DNA from: LMUY01 sp964245495
GTDB lineage: Bacteria; Pseudomonadota; Alphaproteobacteria; Acetobacterales; Acetobacteraceae
DNA length: 10,174 nt
Reading direction: 5' to 3'
Assembly: GCA_964245495.1 (NCBI GenBank)
Contig: CAXTNC010000110.1
Coordinates: forward strand, 1-10,174
Shown: positions 6,840 to 10,174 of the stretch, one piece after another
Position numbering within the stretch: the first letter of the stretch is position 1
Layout of the letters: every line of letters begins with the position of its first letter
The notes under the pieces: generated by a model
Seen by the model: the letters and a program-made list of their open reading frames with translations, nothing else
What the model was told of the DNA's origin: nothing
Databases searched by the model: none
Program-made: the position numbers and the translations under genes

Positions 6840-7694
6840 ATGAGCGGGTCGATCGGCAGCTTGGGCAGCTTGGCCCTCTCGCTGTTCAATGGGTCGTCCA
6901 GCGGCGCCGGGTCTGGCCTGCTGTCAGCCATCTACGGCGGCGGCACCGCCAGCAACGCGAACCCGGTGACCGCGCTGAACACCGCCGTGGCCGACAGCAA
7001 GCAGGACATCGCCCAGACGGCGAAGCAGCCCGCCGTGGCGCGGGACATCGCCACCTTCCGCGCCGCCGTCGCCTCCGCCACCAGCCCGGCGCAGCTGCTG
7101 CGCAACCCGACGGTGCTGAAGGTGCTGCTCACCGCCAACGGCCTCGGCGGCCAGGAGCAATACCCGGCGCTGGCGCAAAAGGCGCTGCTGTCCAACACCA
7201 AGCAGAGCACCGCCCTGGCCAACACGCTGCCGAACTCGGCCTGGAAGTCCACCGCCTCGCTGTACGACTTCGCCAACCAGGGCCTGGCCGTGCTGAAGAA
7301 GCCCGGCGTGGTGGACACCCTGGCCAACGGCTACGCCGAAGTCACCTGGCGCAACTCGCTGGACGCGACCACGCCGGGCCTGTCCGAAGCGCTGTCGTTC
7401 CGCAGCTCGGCGTCCACCTTCAAGACAGCCGACCAGATCCTGGGCGATCCCACGGCGCGCACCGTCGTCACCACGGCGCTCGGCATCCCGGAGCAGATCG
7501 CCTTCCAGGACCTCGGCGCGCAGGAGGATGCGATCACCTCCCACCTCGACATCTCCAAGCTGCAAGACCCGAAGTTCGTCGAAACGCTGACCATCCAGTA
7601 CCTGCTCGCCGCCGGGCAGGCCGCCAGCAGCAGCGGTTCGAGCACGCCAAGCTTGGATTCGCTGGCGGCCTCGGCGCAGGGCCTGGTCGTCTGA
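6840..7694 (+). CDS. DUF1217 family flagellar-associated protein
   Basis: The 284-residue product resembles the DUF1217 family found in flagellar clusters of alphaproteobacteria, whose molecular role I do not know. Seen here are a Gly/Ser-rich N-terminus (1-40); a helical core with PTVLKVLLTANGLGGQEQYP (about 89-108) and ALLSNTKQSTALANTLPNSA (114-133); and a second part with TALGIPEQIAFQDLGAQEDA (211-230), continuing into ITSHLDISKLQDPKFVE, which is the typical DUF1217 C-terminal pattern. The tail is Ser/Ala-rich. There is no signal peptide, membrane segment or cysteine. It starts two bases after the flaF stop without a visible ribosome binding site, so translation is probably coupled to flaF. 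Its composition resembles that of exported axial proteins, which leaves open that it is secreted by the flagellar apparatus. Confidence 0.8.
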   Translation: MSGSIGSLGSLALSLFNGSSSGAGSGLLSAIYGGGTASNANPVTALNTAVADSKQDIAQTAKQPAVARDIATFRAAVASATSPAQLLRNPTVLKVLLTANGLGGQEQYPALAQKALLSNTKQSTALANTLPNSAWKSTASLYDFANQGLAVLKKPGVVDTLANGYAEVTWRNSLDATTPGLSEALSFRSSASTFKTADQILGDPTARTVVTTALGIPEQIAFQDLGAQEDAITSHLDISKLQDPKFVETLTIQYLLAAGQAASSSGSSTPSLDSLAASAQGLVV

Positions 7695-7731
7695 CTGTCC
7701 ACCGCCAACCAACCAAAAGGTTCCAAGCACC

Positions 7732-8937
7732 GTGACTGAGTTGACGATCGAGCTGCAGCCCGGCCTGGCCCCGCCCCTCGTGCACGGCACGGCGGAACTG
7801 GCCCACCGCGCCTATGCCGGCGCTTCGGCCGACGCCCTGTTCGCCCACGTTGACCGCCCCGTGCAGACAGCCGGGGACAACGCGGCGCTGGCGCTCGACA
7901 TCTCCGCCGCCTGCCAGCTCACCTTCCGCCGGGACCAGGGCCTCGCCATCCAGGCGGAGGCGCTCGGGGCCTGCCAGCTGTTCCGGGTCGCACGCCAGGC
8001 GGCGCAGGGCCTGGCCCCGTTGCGGCTGCTGGCGCTCATGCGTCCCGGCGACCTGATGGCCAACGCCCCGCTCGACTTCATCACGCGCCACCTCAACGTC
8101 CAGCTCGACTTGCTCTACCTCCTGCCAGGGGCCGCGATGCCTGCCGCCGTGCCGGACCACAACGTGCTCTACGTGGGCGGCGGAGACCCGGCCACGCTGG
8201 CCCGGCGCCTGGACCTGTTCCACCACTGGCCCCGCCCGGTGCTGAACCATCCGGCGCGCGTGGACGCCTTGGCCCGCGACAGCCTCGCCGCGACGCTCGC
8301 CGACGTGCCGGGCGTGCTCAGCCCGCCCTGCGTCCGCATGGCGCGCCATGACCTGATGCGGGACGCGGTGGCCTACCCTGCGCTGGTCCGCCCGGTCGGC
8401 TCCCATGCCGGCGCCAGCCTGGCCAAGCTCCATGGCGCGGAGGAACTCGCCGCCTACCTGCACTTCAGCGACGCGGACGAGTTCTACCTGACGGCGTTCG
8501 TGGACTACCGCAGCGCGGACGGGCTGTTCCGCAAGCACCGCATCGCCATGGTGGATGGCGCGCCCTTCCTGTGCCACATGGGCGTGTCCGAGCACTGGAT
8601 GGTGCATTACCTCAACGCCGGCATGTCCGCCCACGCGGAGCGGCGCGAGGACGAGGCGCGCGCCATGGCGGAGTTCGACGCCGGGTTCGCCGCCAGGCAC
8701 CGCGCCGCCCTTGCCGCCCTGAGCGGCAAATTAGGTTTGGACTACGTCATGCTCGACTGCGCGCAAACCCAGGACGGCCGCTTGCTGGTCTTCGAGGCGG
8801 ATGCGGAGGCGATCGTGCACCTGATGGACCCGCCCGACCTGTTCCCCTACAAGCCGGCGGCGATGCGGCGCCTGTTCGCGGCGTTCGAGGCCATGCTGCG
8901 CCGCCGCGCGCTCATGGCGGCGCGGCTGGCCGCCTAG
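7732..8937 (+). CDS. ATP-grasp family protein of unknown substrate in the flagellin cluster
   Basis: The 401-residue product looks like an ATP-grasp carboxylate-amine ligase of the RimK type. Residues 1-165 form a domain I do not recognise. From VLNHPARV (170-177) the ATP-grasp pattern follows: a pre-loop helix with a Pro-rich PGVLSPPCVRM (193-203); the nucleotide loop YPALVRPVGSHAGASLAKL (215-233), with Arg220 where many relatives have Lys; FYLTAFVDYRSADGLFRKHR (251-270); and the metal-binding strand VFEADAEAIVHLMDP (353-367), where E355 and D357 replace the usual Glu-x-Asn. Asp342 may be the third ligand. I cannot tell the substrate. The GTG start has AAAAGG (7715-7720) 11 bases upstream, rather far; TTG 7741 is an alternative. 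It begins 37 bases after the DUF1217 gene with no terminator between, so it probably belongs to the flbT operon. Modification of flagellin or a related glycan or peptide is possible. Confidence 0.75.
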   Translation: MTELTIELQPGLAPPLVHGTAELAHRAYAGASADALFAHVDRPVQTAGDNAALALDISAACQLTFRRDQGLAIQAEALGACQLFRVARQAAQGLAPLRLLALMRPGDLMANAPLDFITRHLNVQLDLLYLLPGAAMPAAVPDHNVLYVGGGDPATLARRLDLFHHWPRPVLNHPARVDALARDSLAATLADVPGVLSPPCVRMARHDLMRDAVAYPALVRPVGSHAGASLAKLHGAEELAAYLHFSDADEFYLTAFVDYRSADGLFRKHRIAMVDGAPFLCHMGVSEHWMVHYLNAGMSAHAERREDEARAMAEFDAGFAARHRAALAALSGKLGLDYVMLDCAQTQDGRLLVFEADAEAIVHLMDPPDLFPYKPAAMRRLFAAFEAMLRRRALMAARLAA

Positions 8938-9934
8938 CTGGCCACAAGATGCGGTCGTCGGGCGTGTCCTGCCCCATGGCGGCGACGGCCAGGTCGGCCA
9001 TGATCCGGTCCGCCACCGGCACGCGGTAGTGCACCGGGTCCCAGTAGCTGGACGTGTCGGCCGTGATCGGGCTTGGAAGCAGGAAGTCCGCCACCACCGT
9101 GCCCGGCACGCCTGCCGCGATGGCCGCCACCTGCGTCTTGCACGCGCGCAGCGTCGCGGCGTAGTCGCTGCCTAAGCCGCCTTGCAGGGATACGTGGCTG
9201 GGCGTGAAGAACAGCATCTTGCGGGCGCCCTCCGGCAACGCCCGCAGCGCGTCGGCCAGCATGGGCAGCGCCGGCAGCGTGTGCGCCGCGCCGACATCGG
9301 GGTAGTCCGCCGGCTTGGTCCAGCGCGCGAAGGCGGCGGCCACGCGCGCCGGGTCGTAGTCGGCTTCGGGCGGGACGAAGCTGGTGTAGCCGTCCAGCCC
9401 GTAGCGGCGCGGCTTGAGCCCCAGCATGACCCAGAGCTGGCTGGCCGCCTCCTGCACGGCGTACAGCGTCATCATGTGGCCGTAGCCGCGCCAGGGCGAG
9501 CCGCCGTACATCCAGGCGGGGAACGGCCGGCCGCTGTCCTGCTGCGGCGTTTCGCTGCACCATACGCTGTCCAGCCCGATGATGACCGTGCGCGCCGCCG
9601 GGTGGGTGCGGGTGAACAGCGCCAGCATCTGCCGCTGCTCCCACGCGGTGGCGGCGACGGGCATCATCGGGCTGGACAGCGGGTGGTGCAGCGAAACGCC
9701 GCAGCAGGACAGCGNNNNNNNNNNGTTGGCGAAATGGCCGCCGAATAGCCCGTCCAGCACCGCCGGGCGCAGCAGGCGGGAGGAGGAGGAGCCAATCACG
9801 GCCGAGTCGAAGCCGGGCGAGCTGGCCAGCGCCGGCATGGAGAAGCGCGCGTTGGTCGAGACCGGCGCCCGCGGCAGCGGCGGGGACAGCGGCAGCATCC
9901 CCCACGGGTCCACGGTCGTCACGAACAGGAACAT
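8912..9934 (-). CDS. SGNH/AlgJ-like secreted O-acyl transfer protein, interrupted by assembly gap
   Basis: This resembles the SGNH-fold partner proteins of MBOAT acyltransferases (AlgJ/AlgX type), which act in the periplasm on glycans. The block I-like FDSAVIGSSSSRLLRP (about residues 42-57 from ATG 9934) would carry the nucleophilic Ser, and SYWDPVHYR near 296-304 supplies the Asp and His of the triad. The open frame continues upstream of ATG 9934 and encodes a membrane segment, WRRWLAWFAGSALGLLAFMF, then LFVTTVDPWG. The true start therefore probably lies further right, but no ATG, GTG or TTG is in frame; ATT at 10004-10006 would fit the protein best. Ten Ns (9715-9724) fall between FAN and the next readable residue, and the stretch LSCCGVSLHHPLSSPMMP beside them is likely an artefact. 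The stop lies inside the ATP-grasp gene on the opposite strand (26-bp overlap). Confidence 0.65.
   Translation of the reverse strand: MFLFVTTVDPWGMLPLSPPLPRAPVSTNARFSMPALASSPGFDSAVIGSSSSRLLRPAVLDGLFGGHFANXXXXLSCCGVSLHHPLSSPMMPVAATAWEQRQMLALFTRTHPAARTVIIGLDSVWCSETPQQDSGRPFPAWMYGGSPWRGYGHMMTLYAVQEAASQLWVMLGLKPRRYGLDGYTSFVPPEADYDPARVAAAFARWTKPADYPDVGAAHTLPALPMLADALRALPEGARKMLFFTPSHVSLQGGLGSDYAATLRACKTQVAAIAAGVPGTVVADFLLPSPITADTSSYWDPVHYRVPVADRIMADLAVAAMGQDTPDDRILWPARRPAAPP
9532..9714. repeat. 58-bp inverted repeat (fold-back) ending at the assembly gap
   Basis: Bases 9532-9589 and 9657-9714 are reverse complements at 55 of 58 positions (mismatches at 9563, 9564 and 9585), separated by 67 bases. 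The right arm ends exactly at the N run. The left arm encodes the plausible VIIGLDSVWCSETPQQDS of the SGNH protein; the right arm gives an unlikely Cys/His-containing insert in the same frame. This is best read as a chimeric contig end. Confidence 0.9.
9715..9724. other. Assembly gap (ten Ns)
   Basis: Ten consecutive Ns interrupt the SGNH protein gene. The length of ten is a usual scaffold placeholder, so the true missing length, and whether the reading frame is kept across it, are unknown. Confidence 0.98.
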
Positions 9935-9992
9935 GAACGCCAGCAGCCCGAGCGCGCTGCCGGCGAACCAGGCGAGCCAGCGCCGCCACGAG

Positions 9993-10174
9993 CTAGAACT
10001 GGAAATAGATGAACTCGGTGGGCAGCCGGCCGCCGACCAGCAGCAGCAGGAACACCAGCGCCAAGCCTGCCGGCACGGCCAGCCACGGCGCCGGGCGCAG
10101 CCGCTCCAGCGCCAGCGCCTGGCTGGTCGGCGCCAGCAGCACGATGGCCGCCGCCCCCGCCACCACGCCCGCGT
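9993..10174 (-). CDS. AlgI-like MBOAT O-acyltransferase, C-terminal end (runs off right edge)
   Basis: A minus-strand frame is open from the right edge to a TAG at 9993-9995, giving about 60 codons. It reads as two hydrophobic segments (AGVVAGAAAIVLLAP and WLAVPAGLALVFLLLLVGG) ending in RLPTEFIYFQF. The FIYFQF end is the hallmark C-terminus of AlgI-type MBOAT proteins, which carry acyl groups (usually acetyl) across the inner membrane for O-acylation of exported polysaccharides. The catalytic His region lies beyond the window. It lies immediately upstream of, and reads into, the SGNH-like gene on the same strand, the usual pairing for such systems. The stop falls about 60 bases before the SGNH ATG at 9934. 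Confidence 0.8.
   Translation of the reverse strand, partial: AGVVAGAAAIVLLAPTSQALALERLRPAPWLAVPAGLALVFLLLLVGGRLPTEFIYFQF

Noticed and set aside
7711..7722. AACC-AAAA-GGTT mini-hairpin before the ATP-grasp gene
   Set aside because: A four-base stem is too weak to claim as a terminator or operator.
9532..9714. Inverted repeat as the ends of an insertion sequence or a natural cruciform
   Set aside because: The spacer is only 67 bases with no transposase, the arm lies inside coding sequence, and the second arm ends exactly at the gap. An artefact is simpler.
9182..9748. Plus-strand frame crossing the N run
   Set aside because: It is a shadow of the SGNH gene. Its resemblance to a minus-strand frame only reflects the fold-back repeat.
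8934..9989. Second long minus-strand frame starting at GTG 9989
   Set aside because: Arg/Ala/Gly-rich with no domain. The neighbouring frame carries the SGNH motifs and membrane helix.
1..10174. tRNA, rRNA, CRISPR arrays, phage genes or transposases
   Set aside because: None seen on either strand by reading.

Overview
The window is a very GC-rich stretch from an alphaproteobacterium. The pairing of FlbT and FlaF next to a flagellin points to that class, and the overall style suggests an Acetobacteraceae-like bacterium, though the genus is not decided by anything I can see. Most of it is a late flagellar gene cluster. The right end turns into a separate membrane/secreted acyl-transfer locus. 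A run of ten Ns at 9715-9724 marks an assembly gap, and the sequence just left of it is a fold-back copy of nearby DNA.

Layout. On the minus strand, from about 855 off the left edge, there is an open Pro/Ala-rich frame that looks like the N-terminal half of the hook-length control protein FliK. A divergent control region (856-1106) follows, with a good sigma-54 (-24/-12) promoter match and a pair of small palindromes upstream of it. On the plus strand come flgE (hook), flgK and flgL (hook-filament junction proteins), closely packed. A 99-bp, less GC-rich leader with repeats and hairpins precedes the flagellin gene, and a 13-bp perfect hairpin follows it. Then come flbT and flaF (post-transcriptional flagellin regulators), a DUF1217-type flagellar-associated protein, and an ATP-grasp family protein of unknown substrate.

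Converging from the right on the minus strand are the C-terminal end of an AlgI-like MBOAT acyltransferase and an SGNH/AlgJ-like secreted protein with one membrane anchor. The latter is broken by the assembly gap. Its end overlaps the end of the ATP-grasp gene by 26 bp.

How it works together. FlgE forms the hook, whose length FliK would measure. FlgK and FlgL join the hook to the filament, and the flagellin builds the filament. FlaF and FlbT are known in Caulobacter to set flagellin translation and mRNA stability, so the structured flagellin leader is a natural candidate target. The ATP-grasp protein is the least explained member of the cluster. The MBOAT/SGNH pair probably O-acylates a surface or exported glycan and may be unrelated to motility.
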